The position numbers and the translations under genes were made by a program. A stretch of DNA of 64,000 nt from Prevotella sp. (GTDB lineage Bacteria > Bacteroidota > Bacteroidia > Bacteroidales > Bacteroidaceae): positions 42,573 through 106,572 of the forward strand of contig JAFZAH010000037.1 of assembly GCA_017548275.1 (NCBI GenBank), read 5' to 3'. Under the pieces are notes generated by a model. It was not told the origin of the DNA, did no database searches, and saw only the letters and a list, made by a program, of their open reading frames with translations. Position 1 is the first letter of the stretch; the number at the start of each line of letters is the position of its first letter. This document shows, piece after piece, positions 24,091-32,610 of the stretch.

Positions 24091-25512
24091 ATGAAGAAAA
24101 TCTACTTTGCAACATTGATGGCTCTGTTGTTCTGTATTCCAATGGGAGCACAAGTGAAACTCAAGGGCGTGGCGGAGAACAACCGTTACGACGGCACCGA
24201 CGGCATCCATGAGAAAGGCGACCAGATGGAAAGCGAATATGTGGGATGGAACTCTGAAATCGGAAAAGCCATCTTCATCGTAGAGAACGGCATCTACACC
24301 TTCAATGTGGGGGAAAACTCCGTGTCAAAACCTGTGAAGGAACCGGCAGTGAACAAAGCCGACTTCTACAGCGGCGGCAAATACACCGATAATGACAAAG
24401 CCATCTGGGCCAATAACTTCAACCTGATGGTAGGCAATTCCGGCGCAGCCTACATCGACGGAATTATCACAACGGTTTTATCGCGCGACTATCAATCGAC
24501 TCCTGACGAGGAACTGTTTGCCGTGCGAAAGTGGGATGCCGTGACGGGCGATTTGCTGACAGGAGAAAGAGATTATTTCCATGTCAACACCAACCTCGAA
24601 TCGGCAGGCATGGCCTACAACCCTGCTGACGGCAAGGTATATGGACTGTTTTATCTGACCGAGCAAGCGCTTGGCAGCGACATCACCAACGACCCCGACT
24701 TCTTCGTTGACCAGGACGGTGACGCCACCGCTACGGATGCCGGATATGCCATCTGCACCATCGACCTGCAAACCATGAAGATTACGCCCGTGACACCGGG
24801 ACTCTATTATCGCAATTTTATCACGTTTGCCATCAACGCTGAAGGCCGGGCGTTCGCATTGACCAGCGGCGGAAGCAACGGCGTGATTAACGCCGACGGC
24901 AAGATGGAAGACATCAACGGCAAACTGGCTGGCGCAGAACTGTGCGAGTTTGACCTGACCACCGGCCTGACACTCACAACTCCCGTGGAGGCCACAGACC
25001 CCGAAACCGGCGAAACCTATACGGAATATGAAAATATCTATCCCCGCATGGGTTATGCCTCACAATACCGCCGTCAAAGCGCATGTTTCGCACAGAGTAA
25101 CCCCAACATCATGTATTGGAACGGCTATGTGAACAGCGGTAAGGGCATCAACGAGTGGGGTTCATGGAGTTCGCTTTCTGACAAGGAGTGGGTTACCAAC
25201 GAGAAATACGATACCGCCATCTACGAGATAGACATCACCACAGGTTTATGCCGCCGTGTGGCCAAAGTGCCCAACCGCTGGACATTCTCCTGCATGTGGG
25301 TCGATGGTGACGATGCTTCAGACGGTTGCGGACTGCGCGACTACATCAGCAATACCGTCATCACAGGTATCGAGGATGTGAAGACAAACACTGCTGTCAA
25401 CGCTTCGCGTCAAATCTTCAACGCAGCCGGACAGCAGGTGAACGATATGAATCAGAGAGGTCTGTACATCATCAAAGAAGGAACAAGAACTAATAAAATA
25501 CTAGTGAAATAA
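24091..25512 (+). CDS. Secreted protein with C-terminal sorting-like tail
   Basis: 473 aa. Signal peptide (MKKIYFATLMALLFCIPMGAQ). The body is beta-rich with recurrent short units (YEIDITTGLCRRVAKVP; ICTIDLQTMKITPVTPG; AGAELCEFDLTTGLTL) that look like propeller blades. The last ~30 residues (IFNAAGQQVNDMNQRGLYIIKEG...KILVK) match the pattern of short Bacteroidetes C-terminal secretion or anchoring tails related to type IX signals. No enzyme motif. Confidence 0.78.
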   Translation: MKKIYFATLMALLFCIPMGAQVKLKGVAENNRYDGTDGIHEKGDQMESEYVGWNSEIGKAIFIVENGIYTFNVGENSVSKPVKEPAVNKADFYSGGKYTDNDKAIWANNFNLMVGNSGAAYIDGIITTVLSRDYQSTPDEELFAVRKWDAVTGDLLTGERDYFHVNTNLESAGMAYNPADGKVYGLFYLTEQALGSDITNDPDFFVDQDGDATATDAGYAICTIDLQTMKITPVTPGLYYRNFITFAINAEGRAFALTSGGSNGVINADGKMEDINGKLAGAELCEFDLTTGLTLTTPVEATDPETGETYTEYENIYPRMGYASQYRRQSACFAQSNPNIMYWNGYVNSGKGINEWGSWSSLSDKEWVTNEKYDTAIYEIDITTGLCRRVAKVPNRWTFSCMWVDGDDASDGCGLRDYISNTVITGIEDVKTNTAVNASRQIFNAAGQQVNDMNQRGLYIIKEGTRTNKILVK

Positions 25513-25543
25513 TACAGAACAGACAGAACTGCTATTGATTGAA

Positions 25544-25580
25544 AAATCCTGCCAATGTGATATTGGCAGGATTTCTTTAT
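25544..25580 (+). terminator. Terminator
   Basis: 13-bp stem AAATCCTGCCAAT/ATTGGCAGGATTT with a 5-nt loop, then CTTTAT. Lies between convergent genes and may serve both. Confidence 0.8.
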
Positions 25581-25637
25581 ATAGAGCGATAAATAAGTCT
25601 TATAACCTCACGACCTTACGACCTTTGAATCCCCCTT

Positions 25638-27092
25638 TCATCCCGCCAAGACATGCAGCAGGACGATGAGAACCCGCCAAATGTCATTGATGGTGGAGAG
25701 TTCCACGCGCTCGTTGACGGAATGGGGTTCCACGATGCGCGGTCCGATGCTTGCTATCTCGATGCCGGGATATTTCTGCACGAAATAACCTGCCTCCAAC
25801 ACAAAGTGCATCGCCACGGGACGGGGACGCCAACCCAGCACATCCTCAAAGACATCGGATGTGAGACGCAGGAAGTCAGAGTTCTGGTTCTCCTGCCATG
25901 CCGGTGCCGACATCACCAGTTCGGAAGTCGCACCTTGCGACGCAAACACATCACGGATTTCTTTACCCAATGCCACCATATCGTCGTCGATGAAACTGCG
26001 CGTATGGGTAGAGATGAGCAGATGATTGTCTTCGGTCACGATACGTCCCACGTTATTGGAGGTCTCCACCGTGCCTTCCATCTGTTCGCTCATCTTCACC
26101 ACGCCCTGCGGTATCTGCTCCAAAGCCGTGAGCAGCGCTTCCATGGCCTTGCGGTTCATGATTCTCTCACGGGGTTCGGTTTTCTCAATATGGCACCGCA
26201 CGTTCGGGTCTGTCGCGCCATATTCATTTGCAATCCATTCGTTTAGCGACTGTTCCTGCGATTTGACAAACTCTGCCGCCTCGCCCGAAGGCACACAAAT
26301 GACCATCTCTGCCGACGAAGCGATAGAGGCATTGGCTTCGCCCACACGGATAGAAGCCAGGTCGAAATCATATTCGTTGTAAATGGCCGCGAGAACTGCC
26401 CACGAGAGCACGACTGCCGAAGCGCGCCCTTTGTTGATATCCACGCCGGAGTGACCGCCGTGGCCGCCCGTGATGCTGATACGATACCAGCGGTATTTGC
26501 CTTTGGGAGCCGGTTGCCACGTCACGGGGAGCCGATGCAATTGCAAATATGCGCCTGCCGCACCTGTCGTGATGGTGTCATAATCCTCCGAGTCGAGGTT
26601 GATGACCTTTCGTCCGCACAGGAAGTCTTCTGACAGGTTGGCTGCACCCGACATACCGTCCTCCTCATTCGTGGTGGTCATCACCTCCAGCGGTCCGTGC
26701 ACGATTCTGTCATCAGCCAACACCGCCAGCGCCATCGACAGTCCGATGCCGTTGTCTGCGCCCAACGACGTGCCACGCGCCTTCATCCACCCGTCTTCGG
26801 TATAAGCCTCGATGGGATCGTTCAGCGGGTCGTTCATGCCCACGCACACCATATCCATGTGATTGAGCAGCACAATAGGCGTGCAACGCTCATAACCGGG
26901 AGTAGCCGGTTTGCGTATCACCACACAGTTGTGGTCGTCACGGTCATATTCCAACCCCAACCGCTCTGCATATTTGCAAAGGAAGTCTGCCACGCGCTCC
27001 TCATGATGCGAGGGACGGGGTATCTGGTTCAACTGTTTGAAAATCTCGAACACCACATCAGCCTGTGGTATGGCAATAGCATGATTTCCCAT
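25638..27092 (-). CDS. pepD: Aminoacyl-histidine dipeptidase (Xaa-His peptidase)
   Basis: 484 aa from the start at 27092 (MGNHAIAIPQ); the longer frame to 27131 would begin upstream of the promoter box. M20 metallopeptidase with HMDMVCVG, GADNGIG, TTNEEDGMSG, and SHTRSF-type blocks providing the two-zinc site, then the dimerisation domain. Length fits PepD (about 485). Cytosolic cleavage of Xaa-His and other dipeptides. Flanks: convergent to the secreted protein; the NRPS starts upstream on the same strand, 56 nt away. Confidence 0.93.
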   Translation of the reverse strand: MGNHAIAIPQADVVFEIFKQLNQIPRPSHHEERVADFLCKYAERLGLEYDRDDHNCVVIRKPATPGYERCTPIVLLNHMDMVCVGMNDPLNDPIEAYTEDGWMKARGTSLGADNGIGLSMALAVLADDRIVHGPLEVMTTTNEEDGMSGAANLSEDFLCGRKVINLDSEDYDTITTGAAGAYLQLHRLPVTWQPAPKGKYRWYRISITGGHGGHSGVDINKGRASAVVLSWAVLAAIYNEYDFDLASIRVGEANASIASSAEMVICVPSGEAAEFVKSQEQSLNEWIANEYGATDPNVRCHIEKTEPRERIMNRKAMEALLTALEQIPQGVVKMSEQMEGTVETSNNVGRIVTEDNHLLISTHTRSFIDDDMVALGKEIRDVFASQGATSELVMSAPAWQENQNSDFLRLTSDVFEDVLGWRPRPVAMHFVLEAGYFVQKYPGIEIASIGPRIVEPHSVNERVELSTINDIWRVLIVLLHVLAG

Positions 27093-27118
27093 GATAATAT
27101 GATTTGGTTTGTTTGTTG

Positions 27119-27126
27119 CAAAAATA
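27119..27126 (-). promoter_or_regulatory. -7 box of pepD (decides the start)
   Basis: TATTTTTG on the minus strand, 27 nt before the start at 27092. Confidence 0.6.
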
Positions 27127-27147
27127 CACAATTTCAGTCAAAAGGCA

Positions 27148-30100
27148 TCAAGAATTCGCTTTTTTATATGTTTCCAACCACCATGAAAGCATGAATCGCT
27201 GTAGGTCGGAGAGTTGTGTGACAGCCATCTTCCGTTCCATCTCGTCGATACTCACCGGTTGGAGACCATCTTCTTGGGCGATGGCACCGAGAGTGCTTTT
27301 TTCGAGGCATGACACATCCGTCACCAGTCCGTCGGAAGCGGAGAAAACAGCATCGACCACCGCCTTTGCCGAGTCATCGACGGGCGAAAGGTCTATCAGC
27401 ATGTCTGCCAGCGGTTCGGGATAACATCCTAATGACCGCAATGCGGCGGTCAATACCATGAAGGCATTTTCTTCCGCTTTACGTTGGCATACACCATCAC
27501 TGTGCCGTGCAGTGAGGTTGCCCACACGCAGGATGCGGGCATCGAGCGCTTGTTGGCTGACAGCATCTTCAATGAGTTGTTCTGCAGCGGCCTTGGAACG
27601 GATATAAGGGGTATCGACACCATGATTACCAACTGAAATGGTGGAAATATGGATTAGGCGTTGGTGAAGATTCGCACATAGACGGACTACATTACGGGTG
27701 CCCTCCACATTGGTCTGATAGAGTTGGTCGCCAACGGCAAACTGGCGCACATCAGCAGCACAGTGAATGAATACCGAGGGGCAGGGGGAAGGAGGCAAAG
27801 GGCAAGAGATATGATTGTGAAGAACGGTTCGGATCCACTCTTCCGTACCGAAATCAGGGTCGGTGAGGTCGGCGGCGATAACAATAAGGTTGGAGGTTTG
27901 AGTATTGAGGTTTGAGGTGTTAAAATACCACTGCCACGTTTCCTCAAGCCGGGCACGGGCAGCAACATCATCCGCGCCCCTCACCAGACAAATGACCTGA
28001 CATCCCCGTGACAGCAACTCATGCAACACATGGATACCCAAAAAACCCGTGGCACCAGTAAGGATACATGGAACGTGGGACGTGGAACGTTGAACGTGGA
28101 ACATGGAACGTTGAACGTTGAACGTTGAACATGGAACGTTGAACGTTGAACATGGATTGTTATGGTTATTATTGCTGTCTGAAGGATTCTCATGTTTTTC
28201 CTCTACACGGAACTTCTCCCTCCTTTCGGGAGGGTCGGGGTGGGTATTGGGATGGAGGCCTAAGCGGGTATCGGGGAGGGTATTTTCTTGCTCCTTGCTC
28301 CTTGGCCCCAGCCCCTCTACAGAACATATCTCCCTCACCGTGGGATGCTCGAATATCTGCTCGTAAGTGAGATGGAGCCCCTGTTCGGCGGCTGCGGCGA
28401 GGAGATGGACCGCTGTGAGTGACGTGCCGCCACGGGCAAAGAAATCGTCAGTCACGCCGACGCGCTCCACATTCAGCACCTGTGCGAAGATGTCACACCA
28501 ACGACGTTCGTCCTCGGTCATCGGAGCCACATAATCTGTCTCAGACTCGGCTTCGAACACCTCCGGCAAACGGTCATAATCGATTTTGTCTTGACACGTC
28601 ATGGGCAACATGTCCATCTGCAGATATGCCACAGGTATCATATAGGGAGGCAGAGTGGCGCTCAAAGACCGTCTCATTTCCTCAATGGCGATAGTTCTAT
28701 CGGCGGAATAATACGCGCAAAGATGGTCTTGACCGCCCACCGTACGCACCGCCACCGCTACTTGGCGCACACCCTCAACACGGGCGATGGCAGCCTCCAC
28801 CTCACCCGGCTCGATACGGTAACCGCGCAACTTTACCTGACGATCGATGCGGCCAATATATTCCAACAACCCGTCGCTGTTCCACCTGACGAGGTCGCCT
28901 GTATGATAAACACGCCCCTCTGCAAAACGGCAAGAGGTGAATTTCTGTGCCGTCAACGCCTCGTCGCCCCAATAACCTTCAGCCATCTGCGGTCCAGCCA
29001 ACCACAACTCACCCGGAGTGCCTTGCGGCAACAGATGCCCATCCGCATCGACCACGTAGGCCGACAGATCAGGCAACGGGCGTCCGATGGGTATCGTCTT
29101 GTATTGTTTGCCGGGCTCAAGTTCATAATACGTGGCATCAACGGTCATCTCCGTAGGGCCATAGGTATTATACACCCTGCCACGGCAACGGGGATTGACG
29201 GTCAACCGCTCCCCGCCGAGACAGAGATATTCGACTGGCAAATCATACCGCTGCGCCATCAGCACTCCCCATTGTGTGGTGTAACAACCTCCTGTAATCT
29301 GGTTGTCAACAATATAATGGTAAAGCCGTTCGGGGTCGCGACGAATCTCCTCGGGCACGATAAATAATTGCCCGCCCACCGTGAGCACCGGGTAGAGGTC
29401 TTCCACCGACGCGTCGAATGACACGGAAGAATGACAGGCAATGCGGCTCTTGTCGTTCAACCCCCACCATCGCACGATGAAATGAATGAGGTGAGTCAAC
29501 GCCCGCTGTGGTATCATCACCCCCTTGGACTCGCCCGTGGAGCCGGAGGTGAAGAGGATATAAGCGGTATTACGTTGAACGTTGAGCGTGGAACGTGGAA
29601 CATTGAACGTGGAACGTGGAGCGTTGTGGTTGCTGTCTCCGTCGAGATTATTATCTATATCCCGGCCATTTGTTTGAAGCCACTCCCTCCCTTTTTGGGG
29701 GACGGAGCGGGCAGCACTATATCCCGCCCCAATGCGCCAAACGGCTATTACGTCTATCAGGAACTCCTTTGTCTGACGGGCCTCCACGGGGATGATGTCG
29801 CCCTTGCCGTAGCCTTGCCGCAATAATCTCTCAGCGCAAAGGGCCGACCGGTGAGCCAACTCCGCATAAGTGAGACTGCCCGTAGCGTCGGTCACAGCCA
29901 CGGCATCAGGTGTCTTTTCCGCTTGACGGAGAAATAACGCGAGGAAGGTGTCTTGCTCATCATACGCCATCGGCTCGCCCTGAGAAAGTGCAATTATCCG
30001 CTCTTGCTCCTCACGACTGATGAGCGGGATGTCGGCAACGAGTGATTCCGGATGCGCCATCATGTTCTCTGCGGTCCATTTCACTGCATTTGCCACGGTC

Positions 30101-31254
30101 TGCAAAGTAAATGGGTCATTCAGGGCATCACTTGACTCCATACGCACCTCATAATGCTCATCAGAGAGATAAACCATGCAACTGAGGTCGTTACGGGTCA
30201 TGGGCGGCGGCAACTGTCTGCCTAAAACGGTGATATCGCCGAGGGTGACGGTCTCTTGGATGGCTGCGCTCTGAAAACCGAAAGCCACATCGGGTGTCAC
30301 TCCCATGTCACGGCAGAAATGGGTGAAAGGATAAACAGCATGGCGCACGGTGGAGGTGAGTTCGCCACGCATCGAGCGGATATAGTCGATGACGGTCTTA
30401 GCCTCCGTATCGGCCAGCACAGGCGCTGACTTTACAAACATGCCGTAAGCATCGGCATATTGACGTCGCCGACCGTGGTTGATGACGGTGAAGGCGATAC
30501 GCGCCTGACGGCACCAACGACTCAAGACCAATCCGAATGCCGCCATCAACAACAGATTAGGAGCCAATCCGTGTTTCTCGCACCAGGCATCCACCGCCTG
30601 TCGTGACAACAATGATGAACGGCGCAAGGTCTTTCCCCATGGGGCAGCCACCTCGGCAGACAAACGGGCAAACGACACCCCGGCAAAACGCTGCCGCTGA
30701 TGGTCTGAAGAAAGTTGATAGGCTTCGGTATGGCACGCCCTTTCTTCCTCTGCTGCCACATCATAAAGCGTGACGGCAAATGGCAGCAACGGCTCACCCA
30801 GATAAGCACGAGGCAGGTCTTCACCCAACAGGCTATGCACAATGCTCAGTCCGTCGGCGATGATATGGTGAATATCTATCAACAGATAATGGTGTTGAGG
30901 GGTCTGCAATACCTCAAAACGAGCCAACGGTTCACTGCCGTCAGTGGCAAAGGGTCGCACAAAGCCGTTTGCGATATACGCTTGCGCCTCCGTCTCGCTC
31001 ATCCGCCTGCGCTCCACCTTCACAGGCATGGACATGTCAGCATATTGACAGGGACGACCGTTTTCGTCGGTGACTATCCGGGTATGAAGCGTTTCTCTTG
31101 TATCGGCTATCCGCTGCATGGCCTCCGTCAGCCGGGCGGCATTCACCGAACAAGGAAACGGCACTACTGCCGGCAGGTTATAACCCGTCGTCTGCGGATA
31201 AGCCGCCCATCCGGCGTACACACCCATCTGTGATGATAACAAGGGAAACATCAT
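27148..31254 (-). CDS. One-module NRPS ending in a thioester reductase (C-A-PCP-R)
   Basis: 1368 aa from 31254 (MMFPLLSSQMG); the frame runs on to 31293 but that stretch is TTTGAGG word repeat. Condensation-type domain with HHIIADG (about 129-135); adenylation domain with YILFTSGSTGE, YNTYGPTE, YHTGDL and KLRGYRIEPGE; carrier domain with GGTSLTAVHL; and a reductase with the NAD(P) loop TGATGFLG, typical of release as an aldehyde. Mapping onto GrsA gives specificity positions D,A,E,C,C,G,T,V,D: two acidic residues, suggesting a basic amino acid (inference). Word repeats lie in frame at residues ~507-561 (between A2 and A3), ~973-1063 (carrier-reductase linker), ~1109-1122 and ~1148-1160. No phosphopantetheinyl transferase or exporter nearby. 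Confidence 0.9.
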   Translation of the reverse strand: MMFPLLSSQMGVYAGWAAYPQTTGYNLPAVVPFPCSVNAARLTEAMQRIADTRETLHTRIVTDENGRPCQYADMSMPVKVERRRMSETEAQAYIANGFVRPFATDGSEPLARFEVLQTPQHHYLLIDIHHIIADGLSIVHSLLGEDLPRAYLGEPLLPFAVTLYDVAAEEERACHTEAYQLSSDHQRQRFAGVSFARLSAEVAAPWGKTLRRSSLLSRQAVDAWCEKHGLAPNLLLMAAFGLVLSRWCRQARIAFTVINHGRRRQYADAYGMFVKSAPVLADTEAKTVIDYIRSMRGELTSTVRHAVYPFTHFCRDMGVTPDVAFGFQSAAIQETVTLGDITVLGRQLPPPMTRNDLSCMVYLSDEHYEVRMESSDALNDPFTLQTVANAVKWTAENMMAHPESLVADIPLISREEQERIIALSQGEPMAYDEQDTFLALFLRQAEKTPDAVAVTDATGSLTYAELAHRSALCAERLLRQGYGKGDIIPVEARQTKEFLIDVIAVWRIGAGYSAARSVPQKGREWLQTNGRDIDNNLDGDSNHNAPRSTFNVPRSTLNVQRNTAYILFTSGSTGESKGVMIPQRALTHLIHFIVRWWGLNDKSRIACHSSVSFDASVEDLYPVLTVGGQLFIVPEEIRRDPERLYHYIVDNQITGGCYTTQWGVLMAQRYDLPVEYLCLGGERLTVNPRCRGRVYNTYGPTEMTVDATYYELEPGKQYKTIPIGRPLPDLSAYVVDADGHLLPQGTPGELWLAGPQMAEGYWGDEALTAQKFTSCRFAEGRVYHTGDLVRWNSDGLLEYIGRIDRQVKLRGYRIEPGEVEAAIARVEGVRQVAVAVRTVGGQDHLCAYYSADRTIAIEEMRRSLSATLPPYMIPVAYLQMDMLPMTCQDKIDYDRLPEVFEAESETDYVAPMTEDERRWCDIFAQVLNVERVGVTDDFFARGGTSLTAVHLLAAAAEQGLHLTYEQIFEHPTVREICSVEGLGPRSKEQENTLPDTRLGLHPNTHPDPPERREKFRVEEKHENPSDSNNNHNNPCSTFNVPCSTFNVQRSMFHVQRSTSHVPCILTGATGFLGIHVLHELLSRGCQVICLVRGADDVAARARLEETWQWYFNTSNLNTQTSNLIVIAADLTDPDFGTEEWIRTVLHNHISCPLPPSPCPSVFIHCAADVRQFAVGDQLYQTNVEGTRNVVRLCANLHQRLIHISTISVGNHGVDTPYIRSKAAAEQLIEDAVSQQALDARILRVGNLTARHSDGVCQRKAEENAFMVLTAALRSLGCYPEPLADMLIDLSPVDDSAKAVVDAVFSASDGLVTDVSCLEKSTLGAIAQEDGLQPVSIDEMERKMAVTQLSDLQRFMLSWWLETYKKANS
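27775..27812 (-). repeat. GGGGCAAGGAG words inside the NRPS reductase
   Basis: Encodes SCPLPPSPCPS in the reductase domain. The DNA block, including the AGAGATATG border, matches the intergenic block at 19205-19241 in reverse complement. Confidence 0.65.
27890..27928 (-). repeat. CTCAAACCTC words inside the NRPS reductase
   Basis: Encodes NTSNLNTQTSNL; the same word makes intergenic runs at 1.39, 31.26 and 47.47 kb. Confidence 0.6.
28068..28337 (-). repeat. Compound word-repeat block in the NRPS carrier-reductase linker
   Basis: Three word families in series: AGGAGCAAGG (28293-28330), the CCCTCCC..GGGAGGG palindrome module (about 28205-28255) and a 90-nt GTTGAACG/GTGGAACG run (28069-28155). 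All in frame, giving the odd peptide repeats STFNVP/STFNVQ. Confidence 0.75.
29572..29735 (-). repeat. Word-repeat block inside the adenylation domain
   Basis: A GTTGAACG/GTGGAACG run followed by a core (GTTGTGGTTGCTGTC) and a GGGAGGG-type palindrome. It sits between the A2 region and the A3 phosphate loop and stays in frame. Confidence 0.7.
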
Positions 31255-31388
31255 TATGGTTTGAGATTTGAGGTTTGAGGTCTGGAAACCCACCCTAACC
31301 CTCCCAAAGGGAGGGAATGGATTAGCGAACTATCGGCTTTAACTACTTTAACTACCTTAACTACTTTAACTACCTTAACTACTAAAAT
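31255..31388. repeat. Repeat module A (CCCTCCC palindrome plus TTAACTAC run)
   Basis: TTTGAGG words, then from 31288 CCCACCCTAACCCTCCC, AAAGGGAGGG, GATTAGCG, TATCG, and a 12-nt-period TTTAACTACC run ending in AAAATA. Two more copies start at 36132 and 40172. Confidence 0.8.
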
Positions 31389-31392
31389 ATCT

Positions 31393-32586
31393 TCACTCCT
31401 GAACCTCTGAGTCACTATACAACTCGAAAGTGGCGGGCAGATGTGACAGTTCCACCTCGTAAGCCCGTTGTTCGTCGGTATTGTATTTTAGTATCCACGA
31501 GCGGGGCAGTGACATCCACCGAGTGCTGTCGTCGGGCGCCATATCGGTATGTCGGAGCGTGACCGTCGATTCCATATTGGAGAACCCGCCACCCGTCTGC
31601 CTTGAAAACTCCTGCGACTGTTCATCAGTGTCATTGGGGTCTTCTGCCTTGAAATAGAATTTATAAGCGATGTCGGCGGGATGCCATGACCCTGCTGTCT
31701 CTTCGTATGTGACGCGGTAATCGACCATCCATTCATGTATTTTGTAGCCTGTCACGATACGCGCCATACTCAACATAAAATCCGATACCCGCAACAGTTT
31801 GTTGGTTTTCAGGCCGATATGCCGCTGTGCCGACTTGATGACACAGCGCGCCGTGTCGATGACGAAATGGCCGCGGTCGTCACCATGTTTCTTGTCTCGG
31901 AATATCAGCGAGACTTCGTTTTTGCCGCCCTCATAGTCATAGTCAATATAGAAGCGGTGACCGCTGATGAATTTCTTGTCCATCTCATCGACAAAGTCTT
32001 CATAGAGCATCCTCCGCAGATTGGCCACATCGGTCAGAGTGGTGCTGTCAACGGCTGTGATATGCCCCGAAAACTGGTGGAAGCCATACCCTTTCTTTTC
32101 GGGCGACGGTATCTGCATCCACCCTTGTGACTGATATTGGTAATACTGTCTGCCCGAGATGCTTTGCGACGTATAGTCATAATGAAGCACTTCAGGACGT
32201 GTGTGATAGCGTGTGGCCTTTTCCTTGACAAACCGCTTCAGGGTCTTGCGTATCCACGCCGGCTCACCGCTATACACCGTCACCTCATTTACCATCCGCA
32301 CCAACGGTTTCATCCACACGGTGTCAGGTACCCGCGTGAGCACTTGTTTCTCATAATTGAGGTGCGACACCGTGAGCCGCCGAAACGGGAAGTTCACCAC
32401 AGCCCGTCCCTCGTCATCGGCCACGACAGAGTGAAACGCTCCGCCCTCTTTCGCATAGAGACTGGCATGCTCCACTGGCTGCCGAGTCACAGCATCCGCC
32501 ACCACTGTCTTCTGCGCCTGCGCTCCCATCCATGCCGTCATCAGGCACAGGAGCGTAAATATATAACTTTTTGTTGTCATGAGCAT
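31393..32586 (-). CDS. Secreted carboxypeptidase-regulatory-like protein
   Basis: 397 aa; start 32586, or 32580 with the same signal peptide (MTTKSYIFTLLCLMTAWMGAQAQ). Residues ~25-90 are a CarboxypepD_reg-like beta sandwich (VVADAVTRQPVEHASLYAKEGGAFHSVVADDEGRAVV). The rest, including YYQYQSQGWMQIPSPEKK and YIDYDYEGGKNEVSLIF, is a beta-rich domain commonly joined to it in Bacteroidetes and of unknown function. Probably periplasmic or outer-membrane associated. Confidence 0.8.
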   Translation of the reverse strand: MLMTTKSYIFTLLCLMTAWMGAQAQKTVVADAVTRQPVEHASLYAKEGGAFHSVVADDEGRAVVNFPFRRLTVSHLNYEKQVLTRVPDTVWMKPLVRMVNEVTVYSGEPAWIRKTLKRFVKEKATRYHTRPEVLHYDYTSQSISGRQYYQYQSQGWMQIPSPEKKGYGFHQFSGHITAVDSTTLTDVANLRRMLYEDFVDEMDKKFISGHRFYIDYDYEGGKNEVSLIFRDKKHGDDRGHFVIDTARCVIKSAQRHIGLKTNKLLRVSDFMLSMARIVTGYKIHEWMVDYRVTYEETAGSWHPADIAYKFYFKAEDPNDTDEQSQEFSRQTGGGFSNMESTVTLRHTDMAPDDSTRWMSLPRSWILKYNTDEQRAYEVELSHLPATFELYSDSEVQE

Positions 32587-32610
32587 TGGGAATAAAGATG
32601 ATGTAATTAT

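Noticed and set aside
28591-29367. 258-codon plus-strand frame inside the NRPS region
   Set aside because: Antisense to the adenylation domain, whose motifs are continuous on the other strand.
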